Assembly: GCA_965644295.1 (NCBI GenBank)
Contig: CBFFRP010000215.1
Span: 95,532-159,531 of the forward strand
Length of the DNA: 64,000 nucleotides
Source of the DNA: Paraphysomonas bandaiensis
Taxonomy: Eukaryota; Chrysophyceae
Direction of reading: 5' to 3'
Positions 10,901 through 23,475 of the stretch are shown piece by piece (position 1 is the first letter of the stretch; the number at the start of each line of letters is the position of its first letter). The notes beneath the pieces were generated by a model. The model saw nothing but the letters and a program-made list of their open reading frames with translations, searched no databases and was not told where the DNA came from. The translations under genes and the position numbers were made by a program.

Positions 10901-13900
10901 GCGTTTTACTGGGAAGACTGTTAGCGTGTGGCGTGTGTCCACACAGACTCGTCAGTCGACGGTCAATACCACATCGAAGTATAGCTTAAAGGTTGAGTTC
11001 ATGTCAGTCCCTAACGCAGAATATTTCTCACATTCTAAGGAGCGGTGCACATTCAGGTAATAAAATGTTGCTGAAGCGGTAGTTTTATATTGAGTGCAGG
11101 TTTATGCCTGTGGAGTCATATCGCAACATCATGAGCAAGAAAGCGACTCTGCGAACCCTCAACGAGAGATTGTTTCACCTAGTCAACACTGATGACTTTG
11201 AATATGCTCTTGACGACATAATGGATTGCAGGAAATGCATGCCATCTTTACGATTCAATAGCGAGGTATTGACGTGGTACATGTCCATCAGCGAGAAGTC
11301 AGCTTTGAGCGTTGGATGTGATAGTCAGAATAGAACAGTGAAATTTATCCCGACAGACAGTCTTGACTCGTGTCGCTCTCCCACCGTCACGTCTGATATT
11401 GAAATGCTATCTGCAATAAGTGCGAGCATGCAGATATCTGTTTCAGGACCGGTATTTCCGTTTGCTGTGTCCAGTAACGGGTTTCTCATTGCAACATCAG
11501 CCCGATCTAAAATAGCTGAAGCAACAGGGGATACCTGGAAGGCAAGAAATAACCACTGTAATGAAGCACATGTGTTATTGTTGGCGGTGCGTATTTATTG
11601 CCTTTCCAACCGAAAGCTCCTCTATACTATGGACTTCAATGACTTGTTTCTTGGGTTTGATGCATGCTACCCGTGCTGTCGATCTTATAAACGGCTCGAA
11701 AGTATTTATATAGTCTCAGCCTTGAGTTTTTCATGTAATGGAAAGGTATTGCTTGTTGCTGTGGATCGGCAGAATTGTAAGGTATCTTCCTTGATACTCT
11801 GGTGTTGCCAAGAGCGGAAATGCATTGGCCGCATGGACCACACAGATGGATCAGTCATAGAGGCCAAATGGAGTCATTCGGACACTCTACTTACTGTATT
11901 CTTCTCGGATGAAAAGTTTTTGACTTATTTCTTGGATTGGCCAGTAGTAAAAATATCCCACACGACAGCCCCTGCGAATAGATGGCTCACATTGCGAGGC
12001 ATATGTGCTACCTCTGATAGCATGACAGATGAAGAAACATGTACATCTGGGGGAAGTCCCAACGATATATACGTGAATAACATGTCGAACAGCGATGTGG
12101 ATACGTATCAAAGAGATACAATTCTGCGGAGTGGAGAGTATTTTGACTCACTATGTATGACCAGCATGGACGCAAGCACTGCTCTCCCTACACCAGCTTC
12201 ATCTATGCTGAACAAATATGCTGACATGAAACAGTGGGCCGTGCGTTCTATCGAGGCGTGGGTGCGGGCATGTGACGATGATGTCACTGGTGGTACACTA
12301 TACGTTCCCCGGTCAGTTCATTCTGTCCGAGCTTCTCGTGTGTGTATTGTACATGGAGCGCCTTTTAGCGGCAAGTCTGTGATATTATCCCGCGCAGCTT
12401 TGGAATGCTCCCCTAATGTGCTCGCAAGTGTTTTTATTCCTCGACATCGATTTAAAAGCTCCTCACCTAACAGCATCGCGTTTGATATGATATGTGCAAT
12501 ATCCCAGCAGTTACGAATTGCGTACGGCTCCCGGTATACTATCCCTATGCTACATGAGCTATCGAATGAAGTTCAACGTCTTTCAGAAGTAAGCGGTGGC
12601 GCTCTAAGAAACACCAATATATGTCGTGGGGCCTCGCGCCACTCCAGAAACTTCTCAGTCGCCAGCAGCCTTGGGTCCTTAGAGAGCAACACTTTCGTGG
12701 AGGAAGATATAACGTATGATAACCTACTACTCTGCACATGCAGGGCTCTCCGACTGACGACTGATGAGGCGACCGCACTCATGACACCTATTGCAATTAT
12801 TCCTGACATCAAGCGTCTCTCCCTTAGAACACTGTTCGTTGCATTAATAAGTAAACCTCTCTCCGAGCTCCCAGCTCCAAGAGGCAATGCAGCCATATTT
12901 GTAGATGGATTGGATATATGTGACAGTTCTTCAACATATACGCATGCTCAATGTGTAGTAGACCTTCTTATTCATAGCACGCCTCCGTGGTGCAGAATTG
13001 TTCTCTCATCCAGACACTCGCCGATTCAAATACCTGTTGTACAGGACGTAGAGAGCTTTGGTGTACATTTGGACAGAGAGGGTACAAACGCTGCAGATAT
13101 GTTTTCACTCTGTAAAGAGCTTTTACGAGAAAAAGGTCTCAAAGGCGATGTTTTGAGCTCTGCGAGGACCATCTTTTCTGCCGCCGAAATGTCATTGCGT
13201 CAGGTGGAGCTCTTGCACTCTGTACTTCCTGATTCTCTGACCCCTGGTACTTTGCGCCGCACACTTTGCGTACTTGACCTTCGTGATATCGCTCTTGATG
13301 AGTTGTTTTCTTTTCCCTCTTCGGAAGTAAGTGTCAACTTTTCCTGTGATATTTTGATTGCCAATGAGTGTATGCGTGCAGAAATTTCAGCGTGCACAAC
13401 GGGTATTGCAGGTCCTATGTGCGGCATTCGAGAGTCCCACTGTGCAATATATTGCGGACGCCCTTCAAGATATGACTGAAGCGCAGGTAAATTGTTACCC
13501 TGAAGCGAGTCAGATATATGTGAATTAAAATTGATATCTTGTGAATTTTTGGGCGTATGCTGATTGATTTTGTTTTGCATGTTTGAGATTTTTTGCAGGT
13601 CGGACATATCATTGAGGCTGACTTATATTCGTTCTTTGAGGTTATGGACTGCAATAATACATGCACAGTGGTCCCGCGCTCTAGTACCTTCGTATCTTGG
13701 GTGCGATCGGGTGACAGACTTGGACATGCGTACTACATTAACCCACAGGAGGGACACAATTACCTCTGTGCATTGTATCTAAAACACTGCAGCAACAAGT
13801 CTATAGCAATGGATCACCCATGGCAGGCATACCTGAAGACCTATGGACCGTCACACTTGCACAGGTGTGTTTTTGTACTAAAGGCGGTGGTTACTTTCAG

Positions 13901-15500
13901 TTCATAAGTGCCTATAATAATGATTTTTTCCACTTTTAAACCTTGTGGTGCAGGTCATCGAGGGGATTGTGCAAACTTACCCGTGGAGTTCGGAAACTGG
14001 ATGAAACTAGTGGCATTAAGGGCCCCCTCCCACATCAAATCGGGTATCTAGAGAATATACAGGAGATATACGCACGAAGAGTAGGTATATATGGGCCTAT
14101 ACCGAAGGTAGGAAGTAATGTTGTTGCAGTGCCAGTGTTGGTATAACGTATGTGTATTTTTTCTTGATTCTGTGTATACTAAATATGTACGATTAGGAGT
14201 TCGGGTGCTTGAGAAATATGCGAGTGCTCTCCATGGGAAATAATAGGATTTCGGGGCATATACCATCCACTTTGGGTAACCTTCGTAATTTACAGCGCAT
14301 TGTTCTCCATCAGAACAAACTATCTGGTCCCGTCCCACCATGTCTCTGGGAGCTTGGATGTATCGTAAATCTTGCCGGAAATTCGGGGTTGCAGCATGGA
14401 CCTGATGTGCCCCCCGAAGAACGTGGGGCACTGGAAGCTATTTATCGATCCACAGATGGAGGACACTGGGCATGCAGCTCAGGATGGTGCGAAGAGGGGG
14501 TACCGGTGTGCAAATGGTATAAAGTAGGTGTGCTTGGTTCTCGAGTGCATAGCATAGTGATGTCTTCGAATAATATGGTGGGCACACTCCCGACAGAAAT
14601 ATCTCGTCTGTCACATTTAAGAATGGTTGAACTCGCTACCATGCCAGGTACGCTATTACTACCGTATTATACATCAGGGGTCATTAATTGAAAGTATTAA
14701 ACATACGTGAAGGTATGCTATGTCTCCTGTTCTGATGGTGTTGCATTTGTAGGTTTATGTGGGCAAATTGGTCCTGCTGTATGCGCTTTGACTGGGCTTA
14801 GACGCCTTTGCATTTGCCGGTGCTGATATTTTGAATAAACTTTGAAAAAATCATAAACCTTTATGTAGGTGCTCCTTGACTGGACGAATTCCCCATGAAA
14901 TTGGTAACTTGACTCATTTGGAAGAGTTGCAGGTAGTTCGACCTGTGAATTATAGTTTTGTGGTTGATATCTATATTCAGCTCTTTGGAAATAATCTAAA
15001 CGGTAGAATTCCTGATTCCGTATCTAATCTAACGTCGCTTCGACTCCTCAGTCTTGGAGAATACACTGGGTGAGACGATTGCCTTTGTAACAGTTGTTAT
15101 CTCATATAAGTGTCTGTATATCAGTGGTAACAGTTTTACCCCTAGCCATATTCCTTCATGTCTGTCAAGTTTGGTGCGTTTGGAAGCACTCTTTATGGCA
15201 AATTGCCACCTTCGTGGACCTCTTCCGGACTGGATCGGAGGACTTGTCGAGTTGCGACAGTTAGATCTCCAGCGCAACAACCTTCGGGGGGTTTTACCTC
15301 ACTCCATAGGAATGTTAACAAACATTCTCTATTTGAATCTTAAAGACAATGCAGATCTTCAGGGGCCACTGCCTATTCAGCAATTAACAAGACTGACGAA
15401 GCTAAACCGACTGTCGCTGGTGCATTGTCGGTTCACGGTGTCAGAGGAAGAGGCTGCGGAACTGCAGACCAGGCTCCCAAGATGCCGACTTTGGATTTGA
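7909..15500 (+). CDS. pseudokinase - TPR-like - WD40-like - NACHT NTPase - LRR protein
   Basis: Eleven exons join in frame: 7909-8815, 8986-11056, 11100-13326, 13382-13486, 13599-13864, 13954-14107, 14197-14647, 14753-14819, 14869-14932, 14981-15069, 15125-15500 (2258 residues). Residues about 170-400 are kinase-like (LGFHSHIVTAY, a HIDGALSLKHFL hinge, CPENVL, YVAPEL, ADVYSLSMVF). HRD is replaced by HLC, DFG by TGF, and no glycine loop is seen, so it is probably a pseudokinase. Next come a TPR-like helical pair (EHWIGALASNP..WNLTLCRWRCG) and WD40-like repeats (for example LISGDSQGTLCLW). A Walker A, GAPFSGKS, lies at about residue 1412 and a Walker B, AAIFVDGLD, at about 1590. A NACHT-associated segment follows (FVSWVRSGDRLGHAYYINPQEGH). 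From about 1870 to the end there are plant-type LRRs (GxIPxxIGxLxxLxxL), including a second LRR cap near 14420-14520. STAND NTPases with LRRs act as regulated signalling switches; an immune or sensor role here is inference. The start codon is the least certain part. Confidence 0.78.
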
Positions 15501-16595
15501 ATGAATGATATTGCGTGAAAGTCATGTATTGCGGTTGTACATTTTTCGGTGTAATATCCATGATATCGTTGATTTGAACTCGAAAATATTTTGTAATAAT
15601 ATTTCTACTGATACAATGCTTGATTTCGAAATTTTGCTTTAATATTATTTTTCTGAAATAAGGAAATTGCAACCGTTGCAGAATATTCGGTTATGATTAT
15701 CTCTTCTAATACTGCAATGATTCCATTAATAATAAAAACTCAAATTGAATTTCAAAACTTAGCTTCCTTAATGCTTTGTTACATTTGCTTGATACTGGAT
15801 ACCGTGTACGTATTATGATATCGTACCTATACATCACACCAGAATAACTGACTTATAGTCACCCGGCTGATTACCTGGACAGTATATTGTATATTGTATA
15901 TTCTTGATTTTTGAAACACTTGAAGGTACAGTAAGATTACATAATTCCTAAAATTTACGTTTGATGTTCTAGAAAGTATCGTTTCAGGCCCTCTCAAACG
16001 TAAGTTTTAGCAGCAAATACTTTAGCGTTTGACAAGACGGATTCATATTTTTCGGGACAACTTTTAGGAACACATAGAATGGACCGCTATCTGAATATCT
16101 GCAAAACCGAGTTTCTCATCATAAATGTTTTTTCAATGGCAAGCATCTTAATACATGCATACAACACTACACAGCTACCTGTGTTATAAACGAGACCCTC
16201 AGTAAATATATCAAGAATAATATATAGTTAGTGCTTTCCAAAGCTGTCACATTAAGGTACAGTGATAGCTACGTTTCTTGTTCGGTGATGAGTTCAGTCA
16301 TATTGAGTATGATAAAGATGCAATAAATTACATTCATTTTCTTAACTATATTTGCAATTGCAACTGTGGTAATAGAGTGTGACTAAGATCATTGATACCT
16401 GAAATTTATGTCGTTAACGCAATATTGTAGTTATCACTAGCAATAATCAATTATCTTTTCTGACGGCACTTACACGATTCAAGATAAAATAGGATGAAAT
16501 CAAGTCGTTTTCCCCATAATAATTCACAAAATGAATACTTCAATAGTATAAATAATATACATATATAAAAAACTTCAAGAGAATTGAACTAAATA
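15501..16595. other. intergenic, convergent gene ends
   Basis: An AT-rich spacer lies between the 3' end of the NACHT-LRR gene (+) and the 3' end of the CDPK gene (-). No supported coding or RNA gene was found. Confidence 0.5.
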
Positions 16596-18625
16596 CTATA
16601 TTGAATCACCGTTATGTGCATTCGCCCTGAGAGTCGTGTGATGCAACACCGTATCATAAAATGTTTTGAACTGTTGAAAATCAATTCGACCAGACTTCTC
16701 AGTGTCCATGGCTTCAAAGAGTGCCTCTATGTCCGGTATGCTCGTTTTATTCTCGGATATACCGAGGACATCGCGTGGCGCAGCTTCGACGGGGCTAGCC
16801 TGGAGTAGGCATGCAACAACCATTTTAAGCTCCTCCAAGTCAATATAGCCCGTATCGTTTATATCTATTGAAAGTCAAGACATCAGTAAATAAATCAAGT
16901 ATGGATATAGCAACTACCAAATATTTGAAAATACAGTCTCGCATTTGAGTCTTCCAGTGGGTCACAAGTGATTGGCTTGAAAGCTAGCATTGCAAGCAAA
17001 AACTCTTTTATATTTATTGTACCGGAGTTGCCGATATCAAATATAGTAAACACAGCAGGATTGGCTAGTTCAGGTAGTCCGCACTGTAGAAGAATTTCCA
17101 CAAATGTCGCATAGTTAATTTCACCCTCGGCCGTGTCCATGTCTTCATGGATGCCATTCCGCTCGCTTTTACTCTTCTCACCTAGCCCACGTCGTACCTG
17201 CTCGTGCTTTCCTACATTAGTCCGCACTTCTTCTTGGGACCACCTGCGTGAGAATAAGTTCCCTTTTCTGGCTTCGCGTATGTTGCTGTGACTATTCTTT
17301 GCAGGGTGGTGGGGTGATGACTTCGAGTGAAAAGGTGTCGGAGAAGACATCTGGGGGCGAGACACGGTCTTTACGATCATTTGCTTCAAATTATGAAGCT
17401 TAAAATTGAATGACTGTTCGACATTTACATCACCATCTAAGCTACTATCCCCTCGCTCACGCAAAAAAGGCAAAACTTTGTGCAGATTTTCTCGTCTGTT
17501 CAGGTTGTCCGATGCGATTTTGTGGTCCAAGAAAAATGTTCGTAGCTTTTGACGCAAAGCCAGCTGCTTTATTCTTGTTACGTATTCCTCGCCAAGATCA
17601 TCATCAGGTGCTTGATCCACCAACCAAGGATGATGTAGAATTTCATCTATTGTGGCTCTTTGGGATGGATCTTTCGTCAGAATGCGGCGCACCAAGTCCT
17701 TTGCGGCATCAGATATATTGTCCCACCCAATGCCTGTCATGTCAAAGTATGTGCCATGAGTAATCTGATGCATGGCACTGGGATCATATGGTGCCAGTCC
17801 GCTCAGCATGCTGTACAGCGTGCAACCAGCCTGCCATATGTCCGTTTTCTCGCTGTATATCGATGAAATTATTGACTCAGGTGCAAAACAGCCATTAGTT
17901 CCCTTAAGGGTGTAGCACAAGTGTTCAGATGAACCTTCCGGTAATTGCACCATGAGACCAAAATCAATAAACTTGACAGGAGAATCTTCTTCATACCCCA
18001 CGAGCATTATGTTTTCTAATTTGATATCACGGTGGATACATCGGCGCTTGTGTAGACATTCCATTGCACGAATGACTCTTTTGAACATTTTAGCCAGATA
18101 ACTCTCTGACACACACTTCCGGTTATATATCCTGTCAGACAGCTCGCCACCCTCTACCAGCTCCATCACTATCACCGGATGAGGCTCCTTGAAGTGTTTC
18201 CCATCTATGTATCCCTCAGACGTGTCCATGAACACCCCATAGAGCTGTACAATCCCATCTGTACCAGCAAGTAAGCTCATAACTTGTATTTCATTGATAA
18301 TATCGTTCTCTGTGGGGGTCTGTAGTGTATATCCGAAGAACTTCAGAGCCACTCGATTACCAGTCGATCGACACATACCCGAGTAGACCTTCCCCATCCC
18401 TCCCTCCTGCAGATAACTCTTAATGATATAATCATCGGGGTCTAGAAATATCACTGTGTTCTGTAGCTGATCGTATATAGAGGGTGTGTGTGTGTCTGTG
18501 TGTGTGGAGAGAGCCCCTATAGAGCCCTCTGTGTGTTGGGGTGTATTGAGAGGGGTTGTATGGATATCTGTGTGATGAGGAGAGGATGGAGGGGTAGGAT
18601 TACTATGTGAGGTTGTGCAACCCAT
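16596..18625 (-). CDS. calcium-dependent protein kinase (CDPK), predicted N-myristoylated
   Basis: Two exons, 18625-16918 and 16864-16596, are separated by a 53-nt intron, giving 658 residues. The N-terminus MGCTTS fits N-myristoylation at Gly2 plus palmitoylation at Cys3, so membrane attachment is likely. A Ser/Thr/His/Pro-rich leader precedes the kinase domain (about residues 65-340): glycine loop QEGGMGKVYSG, VALKF lysine, HRDIKLEN, DFG in FIDFGLM, and CFAPES as the APE motif, so it looks active. A long linker (about 350-480) is followed by EF-hands. The clear loops are DIGNSGTINIKE, DINDTGYIDLEE (created by the splice junction) and DTEKSGRIDFQQ; a weaker one (DTAEGEINYATF) precedes them. 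CDPKs phosphorylate Ser/Thr targets when Ca2+ binds the EF-hands. They are typical of plants, alveolates and some other protists, not animals or fungi. Confidence 0.92.
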
Positions 18626-19300
18626 GGGTCTCTATGAGTATATGCTCATGAAGCGATAGATGCCTTCTAGAGAACTCACTGACACTGTCTCTCTTCTATA
18701 TATAGCTACATATGGAATTATTTTTACAATTGTAATTAATATTTTTACAAGATATAAAGTAGGAGATATGGTGGATAATAGAAGGTAATTTTACAATTAC
18801 ATTTTTTTCATCAGGACATTTTACTTACATATGGAATATGTGGTTCGTATAGGATACATGGATAGATGCTTCTATTTTAGCGATTATTCAACTTTACTGA
18901 TTTTGATCCTCTGAAAATCCCATATTTTGACATGTGAAAAATTTACATACCCATGCCTGTAGATATCCCATTATACGTACGACAGCAACAGCAGTGGAGG
19001 GCTGTATAACACATACACTGTATACCATATCTATACATAGGGTTGTGCAAGTGATGTCGACCGCACACAGTCCCAACCCATACATACATATGTGCACACC
19101 TACATACATAACTAGAGTGTGATAACTGCAACTCGACCAAACGATACCCCTCAAATTTAGATATCAATCACGTTCTATACATCTCCTCTATACTTACTAT
19201 ATTTCACCACTATACAGTGGCGATAACCTCTTAATTAAGGACTGGAGCAGGCGATCTCACTGGCTGATATGTACGAGTAGAGCACTTGGAGAGATATACA
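18626..19300. promoter_or_regulatory. divergent upstream region of CDPK and CCT-domain genes
   Basis: This 675-bp gap separates two outward-facing genes, so it should hold both promoters. It is AT-rich with a TATATATAG-like stretch near 18700. No specific factor site can be supported. Confidence 0.4.
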
Positions 19301-20249
19301 ATGACCGAGACTGTATCTTCCCCCCGGAAAAACTCCATCGCCACCCACAGCTTTTTAGGTACTACTGTGTCACATTCCTTTATCGCTGTTATTCATTAGC
19401 TCCAATCAGATACTTTAGCGGAAATAGCATGCCGCAAGAGTCCTCTTCGCTCTGTTGATTCTACGTCTGATGGCAACTCCACCGCTCAATCACATGAGCT
19501 CCCTGTCCGGGTAATTTTATGAATATTTGTTCGTTATGAATGCGCTAACTTTACTGCTATGTGTGAAGCGCCCACGAGCTAACTCTGAGCCATGGATAAG
19601 AAACAACTTTTCTGGTATCAATGCACTGACAATGAGCACATTACCAATAATCAAAAAGGATAGCCCAACATCCATCGCGTTACCACAAATGTTGGAAAAA
19701 TATTCATCTATATACAATAAAAATGGGCGGATTGGGATATATACCAGAGAGGTATGCTCTCCCTGTCTCTCTGTGTACCTATAAATATGTGTAAACTGTG
19801 TACAGGAAAGGGATAATATCATTACACGATTTCACCAAAAGAGAAAGCGGCGCGTTTGGAAGAAAAAGATTCGATATCACTGTCGCAAAAATCTTGCGGA
19901 CAGTCGCGTTCGTGTAAAGGGGAGATTTGTCAAGAGTATGAAGCTGGAGGATATAGCTGAGGAGAGTGAGCCGCAGGATGAAGGAACAACTAATAGGATG
20001 AATGCTCTGCTGATGGCATCACTTCAATCAGAGAATGAAAAGGAGAAAGGATCTGTAGATGCTACTGATACGGATCAGAAGCCATCATCTGAGGGCAGTG
20101 CTGATACGGATACACTCACCGCCCAGGATAAGCACAGCGATGATGAGGGTGAGGATGAAGTGGACGACGATGAATACGATGACAGTGTGATGCCTTCAAT
20201 TCCTGCGCAGCCTCGTAAGCGCATGCGAAGACACAGCATTGCTTATTGA
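19301..20249 (+). CDS. CCT-domain protein (CONSTANS/TOC1-type motif)
   Basis: Four exons, 19301-19358, 19428-19510, 19569-19751 and 19806-20249, join in frame to give 255 residues. Residues about 109-155, encoded at the start of the last exon, form a CCT motif: ERDNIITRFHQKRKRR, then KKIRYHCRKNLADSRVRVKG, then RFVK. Its basic first half and RY..RK.xA..R.RVKGRF second half are the family hallmarks. CCT domains act in nuclear import and in protein-protein or DNA binding in plant clock and flowering regulators, and they also occur in several protist groups. The C-terminal tail is very acidic (EGEDEVDDDEYDD) and ends in a basic RKRMRRHS patch that could be a nuclear localisation signal. There is no B-box, receiver or GATA finger. 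The second splice acceptor (19427) was preferred over one at 19399 because the latter runs into a stop. Confidence 0.75.
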
Positions 20250-21977
20250 CCTCTAGTCTCCCAATTTGTACATTATATTCTCGGCTATTTAGCTTGAACT
20301 GTTTGTATAATGACTGTATGTGTACATTGAGGTAGAATATGGTACCGTTCAGTTAGATCTAATATATCTGCTTTTGTTTAATATTCACGATGCTGCTGTG
20401 TGAATTTCTTGTAGATTTAGTAGTTTTGTTTTATTTTTAGGGCGTAAGTTCATATTGAATGAAGTCAAAAATTCATACGTAAAGTGTCCCTTATAAACAT
20501 GAAACGTGAACATTGTAGTATACTCACCAAACACTTGTCTCGAAATATGCCAAATATTATTTCACGAAAAAGTATTCACTATGAGACTCTTCTGTATACC
20601 TCAATACATCTTGTTTCATTACACTAATGACGTAAATTCATTTTGGCTTCTTGCACTAGGTACTAGACTAAGACATCTACCATCAAAAACACAAACAGAA
20701 TGCAATCTGTAAATTCCTGTGCTTTTGTAGTTGATAATTAGTAGTGGAGTGTATAAGCTCAAGTGTAGAACAGATAAGATAAAGAATCATGGGATACCTT
20801 ATCCGGAACCGAACCCTGCTGGTGTAGTAATTTCGTATTCGACACGGTGACTTATTTATATTGTTTGTCAAAAAGTGTGTAGTTCTCATATTTTCCATGA
20901 GATTTTGGGTACTTTCAAAAGTAGTGAAATGGCTTTATGAGAACTGAGCGGAATGACGTATCTATGAATGTGGCAGCGCCATTCGGCCCTAGCGAAATTC
21001 TTTCATGATTTGCTCCGCACAATACGATACCGAACCGTATTACAATGACAAGAAGGAACGAATTTTTCCATGTGTGTATATGTTATCTATAGTTAACAAT
21101 ATATTAGGAATGAAAGATATCTATAAGCAGTACAGCTTGATATTATCACAGTATAAAATTACAAAATTCATAATGAAACGTCATGTCAGAATAAAATATA
21201 TCTAAATTGAAAAGAGATACTGCCATTGCAAATATTTTATATTATACTAAAATATTCTTGATTGGAAGTTTACGATCGTTATCGTGCTATAACTTATGCG
21301 TTCTGACTCAAGGATGTTTTGTATAGTGAAGCAGGATTCAACGAGCATGAAGAATAAAAGTACTTCAGTACACGAGTGTATGGAGCGGTATGATCCTGAC
21401 TAGTGCATGTTATATTGATCATGCATCTAGTCGCGGTATTGAGCTTTGCTTTCAATGGTTACAACTTGACCTGATGTGCTGTATATATACAGCCCCCTGC
21501 AACACATGACAAAGACTCAAACAACAGGAATGCTACACTGATAACTAGTAACAGAAGCAAAGTGAATTATATCCTTTATACTGTCAATGTGATGTGCAGC
21601 TACTTCTAACACGCTGTCATGCTATGCACTTGATGGATATGCCAGTGGTTGGATATGCATGATATCCAGTCGACAGCAGCAGATATACATACATGTATAC
21701 TGTATATACACTGCTGTATACTATGAAGTGAAAGTTAAGTTGAAAGAGTATTATGTTATCCAATGAGAGGATAGTATTCTGGAATGTTTGGATGATAATA
21801 ATCAGTACGTGAATTAGACACACCACCTCAGATGCAGCTCTATCATCATGTACATACATACATCCATATGAACATACAGACATACAGGCATATAGACTAT
21901 GATTCACTGTATCATTATCTCACTAAACCCATTGATGTGTCTATAATCCAGATACTTCAACATAACTGTTTCAGGGA
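20250..21977. other. intergenic, no gene seen
   Basis: About 1.7 kb of AT-rich sequence. No open frame with protein character, tRNA or repeat was recognised. Confidence 0.45.
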
Positions 21978-22694
21978 ATGAATCCAGCAGACCGCATTAA
22001 GAAGATGGATATCTTCATCATGCAGATAGGGCTGGTAGGTGCTGTATACGTATATATATAGTCACATAGACAACAGGCTCTTGCTGTTATACGTAAACAC
22101 GGCTCTGTAGAAGATCGATCATACCATACCCCCTCAGAGAGTATAGACGTCACGAGACTCTGCAGTGATATCGCCCGACAGCCCACAGCCACTGCACTGT
22201 CATCAGCGCATACACTCATACGAGTCATATCTTATGCTGATCTCACACAAATATACGATTTGAGTTGTGTGAAGACATTTGTGTCCAGTATATGCGAAAT
22301 GGACGACGTATCGTATGCAGCATTTACTCTAGAGTATTCCTCGTTCATTGTTGATCATTTATATTGCCAAAATGTATTCTTCTTCGACAGAATAATGCGC
22401 TCTCTCTATTTGCTTCCCTCTCACCCACTGAGCTCCGAGAAACTGCGCAATATGCCCATCGAGGTTTTGATTGGAGCCATTGCATTGGTCTGCCAGAGTG
22501 GGCTCCCTGTTCAGCCTCGTGTGTACGAACAACTTGCAAAGGTGTGTGTCGTGCTGAAGTGTGCATGCGATGCATATGTGCATGGAGATGGAGAGAAGAC
22601 AGTTGAGAGTAGACGAGTGAGAGTCATGACACAACTAGGTATTGCAAATTACAAGTGTATGGTTGTTTTCCGTGGTAATATTCTTGTCATATGA
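21978..22694 (+). CDS. unrecognised helical protein
   Basis: I do not recognise this gene. A model with exons 21978-22034 and 22077-22694 (intron 22035-22076, GTAGGT...CAACAG) gives 224 residues in one frame. The composition is that of a real soluble, mostly helical protein (for example RIMRSLYLLPSHPLSSEKLR and MPIEVLIGAIALVCQ), with no membrane segment or known motif. The start is uncertain because TTTCAG lies just before the first ATG, so that exon could be internal. The end is also uncertain: a donor-like GTATTG at about 22639 and an acceptor CTTGTCAG near 22740 suggest another small exon. Confidence 0.5.
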
Positions 22695-23475
22695 GTCAGC
22701 TTCGGTGATTGATATCTCTACCTCACTTCCCCTTGTCAGAGCATGCTTGATGGACATAATCGCAGGAGTAGTTGAATAATACTTCTTACGCGAGTTTCTA
22801 CACTGTGTTCTGTTGGGTATATACGTCTTATACGTCTAATTTTTCGATTTATAGTGATATGCTTTGAATTGTCGTCTAAATAAAGTTGTGAGGCACTAAT
22901 AAATCGTTAAATGAGCTTCAGACCAGAGTAAATATCGACCCACTTTGAAGGCATAGTCCAGTGTATTTCTTGTGTGTATCGCCAAGTAAGCTCAAGCTAG
23001 ATTTTCACAATACTTGCGTGAGCTCTACATATTCCGAGAAACCAGCAAACATGGGAGAAAGCAAACTATATTGTTAGTCGAGATGGTTGAGGGAGGGCAT
23101 AGGCAGGTAGCCATCTTGTACGTACTGACCTTACGTTTAATGTGTACTGGCGGATCTATACGGCTATACTGTCGAAATAAGGCTAATATCTCTAATCTTT
23201 AACGTTTTGAATGTTCGAACATATATGCTTCTCTAAGATAAAACATAATACTATACATTAAATACAATGTAGGAAACTGTAATACTCTATAGCTCTAACT
23301 GTGAAAATAACGTATCATGATGTTTAAGATACGGAATTTATTCAGTGATCAGTGGTTGACGTGAAAGTAATAGAATATTATGTTGTTGATATGTTTACAT
23401 AACAACGCACAATTGCCTATGCAATAATAATCTATCTAGTCATAACTTTCCTTTAATGATCTATACCAACAAAAA
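22695..23475. other. intergenic with diverged LTR-like repeat
   Basis: From about 23210 to 23460 the sequence is related to 46110-46380: shared blocks include TTCTCTAAGATA, TTAAATACAATGT, TCAAGATACGGAA-like, CAGTGGTTGAC, ATGTTGTTGA and AATCTATCTAGT. The partner copy starts TGTTGGAATA like a copia LTR, so this is probably an old, diverged LTR fragment. No gene was seen in the rest. Confidence 0.45.
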
